From JAWSVE01 sp050633885 (GTDB lineage Bacteria; Pseudomonadota; Gammaproteobacteria; Pseudomonadales; Cellvibrionaceae), in NCBI GenBank assembly GCA_050633885.1, contig JBOEHK010000002.1, forward strand, positions 434,001 to 498,000: a DNA stretch of 64,000 nt, written 5' to 3'. The notes beneath the pieces are model-generated. The model had not been told where the DNA came from. It searched no databases and was given only the letters and a program-made list of their open reading frames with translations. A program made the translations under genes and the position numbers. This document shows positions 9,898-19,234 of this stretch, piece by piece. Position 1 is the first letter of the stretch; every line of letters starts with the position of its first letter.

Positions 9898-12192
9898 CTA
9901 TTTCTTTTCATCGATAAGTTTTAAAAGACGAGGTGGAGAAATAGGTAATGCCGTTGGCAATATTCCAATCGCATCGTAAATGGCGTTAGCGACTGCTGCC
10001 ATCACAGGAACTAAAGGCACTTCGCCAACGCCGCGAATACCAAACGGGTGTCGTGGATTTGGCACTTCGACTAATACGGTATCGATCATCGGTAAGTCAG
10101 AAGCGACGGGCATTCGGTAATCAAGAAATCCTGGGTTAACTAATTTGCCATCGTCGTTATAAATATATTCTTCGTTGAGTGCCCAACCAATACCTTGTGC
10201 TACACCACCTTGTAATTGCCCTTCGACATAGGCGGGGTGAATTGCACGACCAACATCTTGAACTGCGGTGTAACGTAATATTTTGACTAATCCGGTTTCT
10301 TTATCGACTTCAACATCACATATGTGTGCGCCAAAGCCCGGGCCAGCACCGGTTGCATTAATATTGACTGAGCTTGCAATCGGGCCACCTGTTTTTGCTG
10401 CCATGCCGGCAATCTCTTTTAAAGAAAGTGATAACGTTTGTTCTTCCTCTTCTTGACCGCCTTGGCTGATAGAGGCGGCGCTTCGGCCGACAGCCATGCC
10501 ATTTTCCCATTCAACCGATTCAGGATTAATATCCCAAATTTTTGCAGCGCGTCTTTTTAAGTCAGCAATAATAGTATTGGCCGCTTCAATAATTGCAAGG
10601 CCAACGGAATAGGTTACACGACTACCGCCCGTGTGTAAGCTGTAGCCAATGGAGCTGGTGTCGGCAATAATGGGTCGGATATTTTCTGAATCTATTCCCA
10701 ACACCTCCGCTGCCATCATCGCGAGTGATGCGCGAGACCCACCAATATCGGGATTGCCTGAAATTAAAACCGCAGTGCCGTCTTCATTAATATTAATTGC
10801 GGCACTTGTTGGACCGGCGATGTTAAACCAAAAACCACAAGCAATACCGCGGCCTTGATTTTCTTTTAAAGGAGCTTTGAAATGCGGATGATCCATAACG
10901 GCTTGTAATGTTTCTTTAAAACCAATGTCCCGAAATTTTGGACCGTAAATCGCTTTTGAATCTTTTTTAACGGCATTGCGTAATCGAAACTGCACGGGAT
11001 CCATGTTTAATTGAATAGCGAGTTGATCTAATAGCGTTTCAACGGCGAAAGATGCCATCGGAGCGCCCGGTGCACGATATGCTGCAGACTTGGGCCTGTT
11101 ACTTACAACATCAAAACCAACAAACGAAAAATTTTCTAATTCGTAAAGTGCCATTCCCGCCATGCAACCAAGCATAACGGGCGAGCCTGCAAATGCACCT
11201 GCTTGATAAATCAGTTCACCATCAGCCGCGCAAATTTTTCCGTCAGCAGTCGCGCCAATTTTTAGTTTAATGACGGAGCCTGATGTGGGGCCTGTTGCGC
11301 GAAACACTTCTTCGCGTGTCATTACCATTTTCACGGGACGGCTACTTATTTTTGATAATAAAACGGCGAGTGGCTCTAAATAAATTGTTGTCTTACCGCC
11401 AAACCCGCCGCCAATTTCTAATGGTGTAACACGAATCTGTGCTAAATCCATGTCGAGGATTTTTGCCGTGTAGGCTCTCACCATGAACTGCCCTTGGCTA
11501 CTACACCAAATTTGCGATTGCCCGTCTTCGCTATAACTAGCGATACAGGCATGCGGTTCTATATAGCCTTGATGAACAGGTTCAGTTCTAAACGTGTCTT
11601 CGACAATTTCAACGGCTTGAGAAAAACCAGCATCAAGGTCGCCGCCGTGTAAATGAACTCGCTTAGCAATGTTAGACGGTTTTGTTGGCTTTGGAGAAAC
11701 GCCTTCTGTGAATAAGTCATCATGTAAAACGGGAGCGTTATCGGCCATGGCTGCATCGGCGTCAATCACATGAGGGAGTGTTTCGTATGTAACGACTATG
11801 AGTGCTAATGCTTCATCCGCAATTTTTTCTGATGTTGCAGCAACAGCAGCAATGGCGTGTCCATCATAGAGCGCTTTTTTTCGTGCTAATAAATTCGCAG
11901 ACATGTCTCGAAAATTGGGCGGTTCATTGCCGATCATGGCATCTTCTGGAGCAATCTCTGGTAAATCTTTCGATGTGATAATGGCTTTCACGCCGGGAAG
12001 CGCTAGCGCTTTTTGAATATTGATATCAAGAATATTGGCGTGAGCATGAGGGCTTCGTAAAATTTTTCCGCAAAGCGTTCCGGGTAAAACAAAATCAGCA
12101 CCGAACTTTGCACGACCAGTGACTTTATCGACGCCATCGGGGCGAACGGTATTTTTTCCAATATGTTTAAAAGGCGATGCTTCATTACCCAT
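9898..12192 (-). CDS. Molybdenum hydroxylase large subunit (xanthine dehydrogenase family)
   Basis: A 764-residue molybdopterin-binding subunit. I place the start at 12192 because AAAGGAGA lies about ten bases upstream; a start at 12219 would overlap the preceding gene further. The molybdopterin-contact motif GGGFGGK is near residue 260, AYRAPGAP near 365, and the catalytic Glu in GVGEVPL is Glu724. The AYRAPG form differs from the active-site loop of form I CO dehydrogenase (CSFR), so this is not a CO dehydrogenase; the substrate may be a purine, aldehyde or N-heteroaromatic compound. It is the third gene of an FAD, Fe-S, Mo order and overlaps the Fe-S gene by 8 bases. No signal peptide, so cytoplasmic. 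Confidence 0.92.
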   Translation of the reverse strand: MGNEASPFKHIGKNTVRPDGVDKVTGRAKFGADFVLPGTLCGKILRSPHAHANILDINIQKALALPGVKAIITSKDLPEIAPEDAMIGNEPPNFRDMSANLLARKKALYDGHAIAAVAATSEKIADEALALIVVTYETLPHVIDADAAMADNAPVLHDDLFTEGVSPKPTKPSNIAKRVHLHGGDLDAGFSQAVEIVEDTFRTEPVHQGYIEPHACIASYSEDGQSQIWCSSQGQFMVRAYTAKILDMDLAQIRVTPLEIGGGFGGKTTIYLEPLAVLLSKISSRPVKMVMTREEVFRATGPTSGSVIKLKIGATADGKICAADGELIYQAGAFAGSPVMLGCMAGMALYELENFSFVGFDVVSNRPKSAAYRAPGAPMASFAVETLLDQLAIQLNMDPVQFRLRNAVKKDSKAIYGPKFRDIGFKETLQAVMDHPHFKAPLKENQGRGIACGFWFNIAGPTSAAININEDGTAVLISGNPDIGGSRASLAMMAAEVLGIDSENIRPIIADTSSIGYSLHTGGSRVTYSVGLAIIEAANTIIADLKRRAAKIWDINPESVEWENGMAVGRSAASISQGGQEEEEQTLSLSLKEIAGMAAKTGGPIASSVNINATGAGPGFGAHICDVEVDKETGLVKILRYTAVQDVGRAIHPAYVEGQLQGGVAQGIGWALNEEYIYNDDGKLVNPGFLDYRMPVASDLPMIDTVLVEVPNPRHPFGIRGVGEVPLVPVMAAVANAIYDAIGILPTALPISPPRLLKLIDEKK

Positions 12193-12706
12193 GAGCTTGT
12201 TCTCCTTTTGGACTTTCATACTGATAATGAGTGTCGCCTCGCATAACGGCGGCAGCTTCTAGTACGGCGCGAATAATTTTATCGTAACCGGTACAGCGGC
12301 AAAGATTACCTGCCAGCCAAAATCTTACTTCGGTTTCAGTTGGATTATTATTTTTTTCTAATAATGCTTTCGCTGCAATTAAAAAACCGCTTGTGCAAAT
12401 GCCACATTGTAATGCCGCGTTTTCAAGAAATGCGTGTTGAAGAGGGTGTAGTTTTTCTCCACTAGACATGTTTTCTATTGTATCGACTTTGCTGCCATCT
12501 AATTCTGCACCCAATACTAGGCAAGAACATACTAAGCGATCGTCAAGCATCACACTGCATGCGCCGCAATCTCCCGATGCGCATCCTTCCTTACTGCCGG
12601 TTAATTCCAGTTGGTTTCGTAAAATATCTAAGAGCGTTTCTTGTGGCTCACATAAAAATTCTACAGGATCGCCATTAATGACGGTGCTGATATGTTGTTT
12701 TGACAT
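12185..12706 (-). CDS. Molybdenum hydroxylase [2Fe-2S] small subunit
   Basis: A 173-residue iron-sulfur subunit with two [2Fe-2S] domains. The plant-ferredoxin-like N-terminal domain binds its cluster through Cys42, Cys47, Cys50 and Cys62 (CASGDCGAC and a later CSC). The helical C-terminal domain uses Cys101, Cys104, Cys136 and Cys138 (CGIC and CRC). All eight ligands are present. It passes electrons from the molybdenum centre to the FAD subunit. It starts 2 bases after the FAD gene and overlaps the large-subunit gene by 8 bases, so the three are translated as one unit. Length is normal for the CoxS/XdhC-type small subunit. Confidence 0.95.
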   Translation of the reverse strand: MSKQHISTVINGDPVEFLCEPQETLLDILRNQLELTGSKEGCASGDCGACSVMLDDRLVCSCLVLGAELDGSKVDTIENMSSGEKLHPLQHAFLENAALQCGICTSGFLIAAKALLEKNNNPTETEVRFWLAGNLCRCTGYDKIIRAVLEAAAVMRGDTHYQYESPKGEQAHG

Positions 12707-12708
12707 AA

Positions 12709-13587
12709 TTATTGTTCTCCTTTCGAAGCGAGTGCACGATCACGTGCAATGATGGCAGTTCGTTTTGCGATAACACCTGCCACTTTGGTTCTGTATTCGA
12801 TAGTCCCGCGTTTATCATCAATGGGCGAACATGCATTGCTGATGGCTTGTTGTAAATTGTCTAATGCAACTTCATCGATGGTTGTCCCAATCAACGTGTT
12901 TGCTGCTGTTTCAACTAATAAAGCACGGGGAGCAACTGCACCTAAACCTATTCGGGCATGAGTGCATTTACCTGACTGATCTAAAGTGACATTAACACCA
13001 ACGCCGACAACCGCAATATCCATTTCGGTTCGAGGTGTCATTCGTAAATAAGCATCTCCTGATAGAGGTTGTCGATGGGGGAATTCAAAATTCACAATAA
13101 ATTCTCCTGCGCTTAAACAGTTTTTCCCAGGTCCAGTATTAATATTCTCAACGGATATTTTTTTCTCGCCATCAGGGCCGGCAATGTGAGCAATAACACC
13201 AGCCGCAATTAGCGAAGGAACAGAATCGGCAGCGGGCGATGCATTACAAAGATTACCGCCTAACGAAGCACGCCCTTGTACTTGAGTCGATCCAATTAAA
13301 TCAAAAGCCTCGGCAACACCGGGCCAAAGTGCTTTTAGCTTTTTATTCTCATTAAATTCAGCACCACTTATCGCGGCACCAACAATGACGCCATCATTGG
13401 TAAAAGAAATTGTTCTTGTTTCTGGAATTTTTTTGATATCAATAATCGAAGCGGGGGAAATCATTCCTGAGCGAAGTTGAACCAATAAATCGGTTCCGCC
13501 CGCAAGAATCTGTGTTGGCGTTTCTTGAGTATTAGAAGCTAATAGTTCGATGGCTGCAGAAATGGAAGTGGGCGCGTGGTACTGCAT
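12709..13587 (-). CDS. Molybdenum hydroxylase FAD-binding subunit
   Basis: A 292-residue FAD subunit of the CoxM/XdhB type. The frame opens earlier, at 13692, but I take the ATG at 13587: it is preceded by TTAGGA at 8-base spacing and begins directly with the conserved YHAPTSISAAIELL helix. Flavin contacts are visible in AGGTDLL and SLGGNLCNASPAAD, and the C-terminal CO-dehydrogenase flavoprotein domain includes IGLGAVAPRA. It is the first gene of the operon FAD - FeS - Mo - MoaD-like. No regulator is adjacent; the divergent neighbour is a large sensor kinase. Confidence 0.92.
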   Translation of the reverse strand: MQYHAPTSISAAIELLASNTQETPTQILAGGTDLLVQLRSGMISPASIIDIKKIPETRTISFTNDGVIVGAAISGAEFNENKKLKALWPGVAEAFDLIGSTQVQGRASLGGNLCNASPAADSVPSLIAAGVIAHIAGPDGEKKISVENINTGPGKNCLSAGEFIVNFEFPHRQPLSGDAYLRMTPRTEMDIAVVGVGVNVTLDQSGKCTHARIGLGAVAPRALLVETAANTLIGTTIDEVALDNLQQAISNACSPIDDKRGTIEYRTKVAGVIAKRTAIIARDRALASKGEQ

Positions 13588-13982
13588 ATCACATGTCCTA
13601 ACATTTTTATTATTTGGGAGGCGAATGAATGTGTGCTTTTTACTATCGTAGGGAAGTAGGTATAACTCTTGATTATAAACCTTTTCAAACATAATAGAGA
13701 ATCAATAATTTGGTAAGCATAGCGATGAGAATCTATAGCCATTAGATCGACGATAAAGATGCAGAATAATAACTGAGGTTTATGATTGAAAAATATTTGG
13801 TTTATATTAGTAACGGCGTAATTGAAAAGGATGGTCTACAGTTAATAGTAGAGAAAATTAGACGAAACAAAATTTACACGTCTGCAAATAGCGTTATAAA
13901 AGCTTCCCTCAATCATCAATAGGGAACAAGTAATGTTTGAGTGTTTTGAGGATGGTCCCTCAATGAAAATGGCAGCAAATAT
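13588..13982. other. Divergent gap between hydroxylase operon and sensor kinase
   Basis: About 395 bases that must hold the promoters of the hydroxylase operon (leftward) and the kinase (rightward). It contains a possible 46-codon ORF at 13782-13922 on the plus strand, with GAGG only three bases before its ATG, and a better 17-codon leader ORF at 13933-13986. The sequence TCCCTCAAT occurs twice (13905 and 13956), on either side of the AGGGA that serves the leader ORF. I see no clear -35/-10 pair. Confidence 0.5.
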
Positions 13983-13986
13983 ATGA
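13933..13986 (+). CDS. Possible 17-codon leader ORF coupled to the kinase
   Basis: A short ORF reading MFECFEDGPSMKMAANI, with AGGGA seven bases before its ATG. Its TGA (13984-13986) overlaps the ATG of the large kinase (13983) in an ATGA junction. The kinase has no convincing ribosome-binding site of its own, so translational coupling through this leader is plausible. The peptide matches nothing I recognise and may have no function beyond being translated. Confidence 0.4.
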   Translation: MFECFEDGPSMKMAANI

Positions 13987-16900
13987 CAACATCTGTTAGT
14001 AGTTTTCGTCCGATATGGATTTGGACGGTTGTATTAATATGTTTTGTGGTTGTCATGGGGGCATCTATAAGTACGTTTATTTCCCCTTCGTTAATTCAAT
14101 TATTAAACTCTCAGGGAGTCAGTATATTAATTGATTGGAGCACTCTTCTAGTTGCTTCTATCACTGTATTCATAGCTCTTTTTCATTTTAGTATCTATCG
14201 CAATAGCGCCGTATTGATAATTGGAGCTGCGGTATTGTGTGTTTCACTCATGGAAACTTACTTGCACGTTAATATTTTTCATGAGCGAGTTGTTGATTAT
14301 AAGAATGAAAATAGTAATAAATCCAGTTCTGAAATAATCAACTTTTCATGGTCGATGATGAGATTTTGCTCATCCTCTTTGATGGGTGTTGCAACAGTCG
14401 CATTACTATGGGGGCCGAGATCAGCCCGACTTAATCAAGACGAAGTCATTCCAAACAAATCCTATCACATCATTAACACCTTTATTATTCTAACGATACT
14501 ATCACTAATAACTATTGTATTTATAAAGTTAATACAGTTTATAGATGAAATATATGTTAAGTATCTTGAGACTCAAAGCCTCACTAGTGAGTACAACTCA
14601 ATAACCTCGGTATATTTGATTTTAGGCTCTCTGCTTTTTTTGAGTATGGGAGGATTTTTTTCTTTTGTGTGGTATCGCTCAGATAAAAGAGCAATAAACT
14701 TTGGACTGTTGCTCAGCTTCATCCCGCAAGTGTGTGCGCAATTGTATTTTTTGCTAAGTAGCGGAGCTTCTAATGAAGTACATTATTTAGGGATGCAGTG
14801 TTTGTTATGTGTTTCTTACGCAATTATTGCTATTTCGATAGTTAACGATAAAAGTGTTCCTGTTGAATTAAATCAATACGCTATCAAAGATGAAACTAAC
14901 AAAGAAGAAGACAGAGAAATTTTATCACCATCTAGTAGCGAAATTATTAAAACATTTGATGTTGGAAATGCAAAAAGACCATTAGGAATTCAAATACCAA
15001 TTGCAGCATTTATGTTGGCTACATCAATAGCCGCTATTGTTGGATACGGTTTTTATACGCAGAGCGCAAAAGTTGAAGAAAATAGAGAGGTTGAAGACTT
15101 AAGAGTTAAAAGCAAGCTAGTTGAGTATTTGGCGATTCACTTATTCAAAGAAGCAGAAAACGATATTCAATTTTTGGAAGGCACGCCGCCGATACAAGGA
15201 ATAATAACAGCGATTAAGAATAATGATGAGGTGAATTATAAGCTCTGGGTCGATAGATTAAACCAAATTTTTCTCCAAATGATTAAAAATAAAAAAAATT
15301 ATTTGAAGATTGAATATATAGAAACAAATAATTTCCTACAGAATATTGTTAGCGTGTCTAGAGATCCCAATGATTTAAAAACACTGAATAGTGACGTCAA
15401 AGATCTACATGGCAATGACAACGACGATAATTTAAATCAGCGTTTGGATTCGATCTTGGGATTTGAAAAAAACGATGGGCAACAAGTGTTTTTTTCGTCA
15501 GTAGAATTTAAAGATAACTCGTATAGTACTAGGCCAACATTTGAGGTTTCTGTTCAAGTTAAAGACACTGAAATCAAGAATGTTTTTGGTCTTATTATCA
15601 TACATGTAGACTTCGAAAAATTTATTGATCAGTTAATAAAAGACGATGTGGTTGGAGTTAATATTTATGCGGCAAATGAAAAGGGCGCAGTTTTACATTG
15701 GGGAAATAGAGAAGATAAAAATAATTTAAGTGACGAAAATATAAAAATTAAAGATTTGTTCCCGGAGTACAACGAGGAGCCGTCACAGGGCATGTTTCTG
15801 AGATCTGTGAGGCATAGATCTCAAAGGGAAAAGACACCGGAAAATAATACTGAAAAAAATAAAATCCGCTATATAACTGAGGATGTATCAGATAACAAAT
15901 CAATTATTTATTATCGGAGTGTTCTTTTAAATGGGTTAAGTAATGATGCAAAAATAATATTGTTCATGCATCACCAGCGGAGCATAATCGATCAACACCT
16001 AATAAATTTTAGAAACCGAAGCATATTAATAGGCTTGGTGTTGGCTCTTGTCGCGCTGCTATTAGCTGTATTTGCGTCCTTTAAAATCTCTTTGCCATTG
16101 CGGCAAATGTCTCAAGCTGTACAGGCATACCACCGTAATGGCGTCATGCAAGATTTACCTGTCGATTCAAAAGATGAAATTGGAGTGTTGGCGAGAAGCT
16201 TTAAGAATTTAATCGTTAGTATGGATGATATTAGTGAATCCCAAAAATATTCATCAAGAGAAGCAAAAGAATCATCCGATAAATTACAAGCGATTGTTGA
16301 TTCTGCGGCAGACGCAATTATTACGATTAACGAAATTGGTGTTATTCAGTCATTTAATTTAGCAGCAGAAAAAATGTTCTGTTATCAGGAATCAGAGGTA
16401 ATCGGAAAATCCATCAATATTTTAATGCCGGCTTCATTTGCAGAAAGGCATGATGGTTTTTTAAAGCAATATCTTTTGACTGGTGTGTCTGGAATTATTG
16501 GTGTCGGAAGAGAATTAAAGGGCGTAAAAAAAGACGGAGTTGAATTTCCGATGCATCTCGCAATCTCGGAAGTGTTTACGAATAGTGGTCGTTTTTTTAC
16601 TGGCATAGTAAGGGACATTAGTATCCAAAAAAATGCTGAGGTAGAACGAACGGAATCCTTAGCCCTTTTGGAGGCAACGTTAGAATCAACAGAAAATGCA
16701 ATTATGGTGGCTGATCACAAGGGAAATTTATTGCGAGTTAACAGTCGTTTTACAGAGTTATGGGAAATACCTGAAGAATTTTATGAGGAGGGAAATGAAA
16801 GAAAATTATTAAATCACGCGATACATTTAGTAAAGGATCCAATGAAACTTGTTCGAGTCATAAAAGGTATTGTTGACGATCCAGAAAAAGAAACGAGTGA

Positions 16901-19202
16901 CATCATAGAATTTAAAGATGAAAGAGTGATTGAAAGGGTGTCTCGAAAAATGAACTTGGCCGATAACAAGTATGGAAGGGTTTGGAGTTTTCGTGATATC
17001 ACTATGAAGAAAAAGGCTGAAACGGCATTGATAGAAGCGAAAACTGAAGCTGAAAATGCAGCGAGATACAAATCAGAATTTCTTGCCAGCATGAGTCATG
17101 AAATAAGAACACCAATGAACGGTGTTCTAGGTATGCTGAGTTTAATGTTAAAAGGAAATCTTAAAGGAGAGCAGAGAAATTATGCGGAGTTGGCAAAATC
17201 TAGTGCCGAATCTTTACTGGGTATCGTAAATGATATTTTAGATTTTTCTAAGGTGGAAGCGGGTAGATTAGACCTAGAGATTTTAGAATTTAATCTTGTC
17301 GATGTCTTGGAAGATTTCACCGGGGCTATGGCTTATCGTGCACAAGAAAAAAATATCGCGTTAATATTAGACACGAGTGACATTAAGTCAGAAGTAGTTA
17401 TGGGTGATCCTGGACGAATTCGACAAATACTAACGAATTTGGTTGGCAATGCCATTAAATTTACTCAGCGTGGTGAGGTAATTATCACGGCTTCTCTTGA
17501 GGATGTAGGTAATAACCAGAAAAAGTTTATGTGTTCTGTTAGTGATACAGGTGTTGGTATTGCTCAAGAAAAAATTAACACAATATTCGATTCATTTACT
17601 CAAGTGGATGCCTCAACCACCAGAGTTTATGGTGGAACAGGATTAGGCCTCGCCATCGCAAAACAATTGTGTGAGCTAATGGGCGGAGATATTTCAGCTG
17701 AAAGCATTATGGGAATGGGGAGCCGATTTGATTTTAGTGTGTTGATGGGATATGCCAGTGCGCCAATAACCAAAGAAGAAAAATTAGGCATCGATAATAA
17801 AGAAACCGCTATGCTGAATGGGGCAAATATAATTCTCGTAGAAAAAAATAGAGCGACTAGCCATCTAATGAGTAAACAGCTGTCACTGTGGGGTGCGGGA
17901 TGTACTGAAATTTCGAATATTGAGGATATGAAAAGTGTTTTGGAATTTAATATTGAAAATGATTTTAATGAAAATATAGATGCGATTTTTGTCGATGAAA
18001 ATTGCTTAGCTGAAAATAGTTTAGCGGAAGATGGTTTAGAAGACGATGCGTTAGATAATGAAGTCACTTTTTCTCAACGTGTTCGACTATTTAAAGGTTG
18101 TCACACAACAAAAATATTTTTGCTCTCAAAAATACATAAAGATTCAGATAAAGAGTCCAGAATCCACAATCACAGGCTAAATAATTTCAATGCAGAGCTT
18201 AAAAAGCCAATAACTAAAAAAGATTATGCTTTTTGTAGCGATATTATTGTTAATGGTAGTTTTAGACATTTTTATGATCAAGAATCTTATCTTTCAACAG
18301 GTGTGTTAGGCGCTTCGAAAAGTACGTCTGACGAGGATAAACAGGATCGGTCTCAAGGTGAAATAAAAAAACAGTTGGCGAAAAAACGATTACTTTTGGT
18401 TGAAGATAATTATGTTAATCAGCATGTGGCTGCGGGAATGCTAGAAGATATTGGTATCAGTTGTGATATAGCTGGAAATGGCATGGAAGCGATAACAGCG
18501 CTCACCGATTCACCAAAAAACGCATCTTATGATTTAATTCTTATGGATTGTCAGATGCCTGAAATGGATGGCTTTGATGCAACAACCAATATTAGAAAAG
18601 GGCTTTGCGGAGAGCGTTATATTGAGATTCCTATAGTGGCTATGACAGCCAATGCAATGAAAGGTGATAGGGAGAGATGTTTGGCGACAGGGATGACGGA
18701 TTATATATCTAAGCCTATTGATTACTCGCGACTTGAAGAAATGATTGTAAAAGTGGCGCTTGGTGACTCATTCATTTCAAACGCTACATCAAATTCAAGT
18801 TCAGTAGAAAAACAACAAAGTGTCGATAGTTTTATTAAAAATACTGACCTTCATATTTGGGATCAAGAGTCTGCTCTTAAAAGAGTGAGGGGAAAAAAAG
18901 AAAGATTAATTAAATTGATTCATATGTTTCATGACGATATGCCGGAAAGGTTAAAGAATTTAAAAACACATATGAATAACGATCAATTTATCGAGGCTAG
19001 CGATGTCGCTCACACGATAAAAGGAGTTGCTGGAAATCTAGGTGCTGAAAAGTTAATGGATCTGGCAAGCCGTATTGAATTACAAAGTAAAACTGAAAAT
19101 GGAAAAGATATTGACCAACTGTTAACTAGCTTGAGTCAACAATATGACGATGTTAGCCAGAAATTTTTTGATTTTATTGACATAAATACACACTTGCAAT
19201 GA
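13983..19202 (+). CDS. Large hybrid sensor histidine kinase with FixL-like PAS, two receivers and Hpt
   Basis: A 1739-residue membrane hybrid kinase. In order: a multi-helix membrane region (residues 1-290), a membrane helix near 337-360, a periplasmic sensor of about 310 residues, a membrane helix near 680-702, HAMP, PAS1 (768-885), PAS2 (about 890-1010), HisKA with SMSHEIRTP (His1039), HATPase with N box, DTGVGI and GGTGLGLA, a degenerate receiver (about 1280-1430), a full receiver (from about 1468, Asp1522) and Hpt (His1677 in AHTIKG). PAS1 closely resembles the FixL heme PAS, keeping the proximal-His position (His823) and the distal Arg (Arg843), but the FixL Arg206 position is Gln. The output regulator is not adjacent. 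Translation is probably coupled to a 17-codon leader. Confidence 0.93.
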   Translation: MTTSVSSFRPIWIWTVVLICFVVVMGASISTFISPSLIQLLNSQGVSILIDWSTLLVASITVFIALFHFSIYRNSAVLIIGAAVLCVSLMETYLHVNIFHERVVDYKNENSNKSSSEIINFSWSMMRFCSSSLMGVATVALLWGPRSARLNQDEVIPNKSYHIINTFIILTILSLITIVFIKLIQFIDEIYVKYLETQSLTSEYNSITSVYLILGSLLFLSMGGFFSFVWYRSDKRAINFGLLLSFIPQVCAQLYFLLSSGASNEVHYLGMQCLLCVSYAIIAISIVNDKSVPVELNQYAIKDETNKEEDREILSPSSSEIIKTFDVGNAKRPLGIQIPIAAFMLATSIAAIVGYGFYTQSAKVEENREVEDLRVKSKLVEYLAIHLFKEAENDIQFLEGTPPIQGIITAIKNNDEVNYKLWVDRLNQIFLQMIKNKKNYLKIEYIETNNFLQNIVSVSRDPNDLKTLNSDVKDLHGNDNDDNLNQRLDSILGFEKNDGQQVFFSSVEFKDNSYSTRPTFEVSVQVKDTEIKNVFGLIIIHVDFEKFIDQLIKDDVVGVNIYAANEKGAVLHWGNREDKNNLSDENIKIKDLFPEYNEEPSQGMFLRSVRHRSQREKTPENNTEKNKIRYITEDVSDNKSIIYYRSVLLNGLSNDAKIILFMHHQRSIIDQHLINFRNRSILIGLVLALVALLLAVFASFKISLPLRQMSQAVQAYHRNGVMQDLPVDSKDEIGVLARSFKNLIVSMDDISESQKYSSREAKESSDKLQAIVDSAADAIITINEIGVIQSFNLAAEKMFCYQESEVIGKSINILMPASFAERHDGFLKQYLLTGVSGIIGVGRELKGVKKDGVEFPMHLAISEVFTNSGRFFTGIVRDISIQKNAEVERTESLALLEATLESTENAIMVADHKGNLLRVNSRFTELWEIPEEFYEEGNERKLLNHAIHLVKDPMKLVRVIKGIVDDPEKETSDIIEFKDERVIERVSRKMNLADNKYGRVWSFRDITMKKKAETALIEAKTEAENAARYKSEFLASMSHEIRTPMNGVLGMLSLMLKGNLKGEQRNYAELAKSSAESLLGIVNDILDFSKVEAGRLDLEILEFNLVDVLEDFTGAMAYRAQEKNIALILDTSDIKSEVVMGDPGRIRQILTNLVGNAIKFTQRGEVIITASLEDVGNNQKKFMCSVSDTGVGIAQEKINTIFDSFTQVDASTTRVYGGTGLGLAIAKQLCELMGGDISAESIMGMGSRFDFSVLMGYASAPITKEEKLGIDNKETAMLNGANIILVEKNRATSHLMSKQLSLWGAGCTEISNIEDMKSVLEFNIENDFNENIDAIFVDENCLAENSLAEDGLEDDALDNEVTFSQRVRLFKGCHTTKIFLLSKIHKDSDKESRIHNHRLNNFNAELKKPITKKDYAFCSDIIVNGSFRHFYDQESYLSTGVLGASKSTSDEDKQDRSQGEIKKQLAKKRLLLVEDNYVNQHVAAGMLEDIGISCDIAGNGMEAITALTDSPKNASYDLILMDCQMPEMDGFDATTNIRKGLCGERYIEIPIVAMTANAMKGDRERCLATGMTDYISKPIDYSRLEEMIVKVALGDSFISNATSNSSSVEKQQSVDSFIKNTDLHIWDQESALKRVRGKKERLIKLIHMFHDDMPERLKNLKTHMNNDQFIEASDVAHTIKGVAGNLGAEKLMDLASRIELQSKTENGKDIDQLLTSLSQQYDDVSQKFFDFIDINTHLQ

Positions 19203-19234
19203 TATTTTTCTTTTTTATTAAAAGTTAACTTTAG

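Noticed and set aside
9898..13587. CO dehydrogenase
   Set aside because: Subunit order fits, but the active-site loop reads AYRAPGAP rather than the CSFR form of form I enzymes, and no coxD/E/F/G genes follow.
13782..13922. 46-codon ORF before the kinase leader
   Set aside because: GAGG is only three bases from the ATG and the peptide has no recognisable pattern; kept only as a remark in the gap entry.
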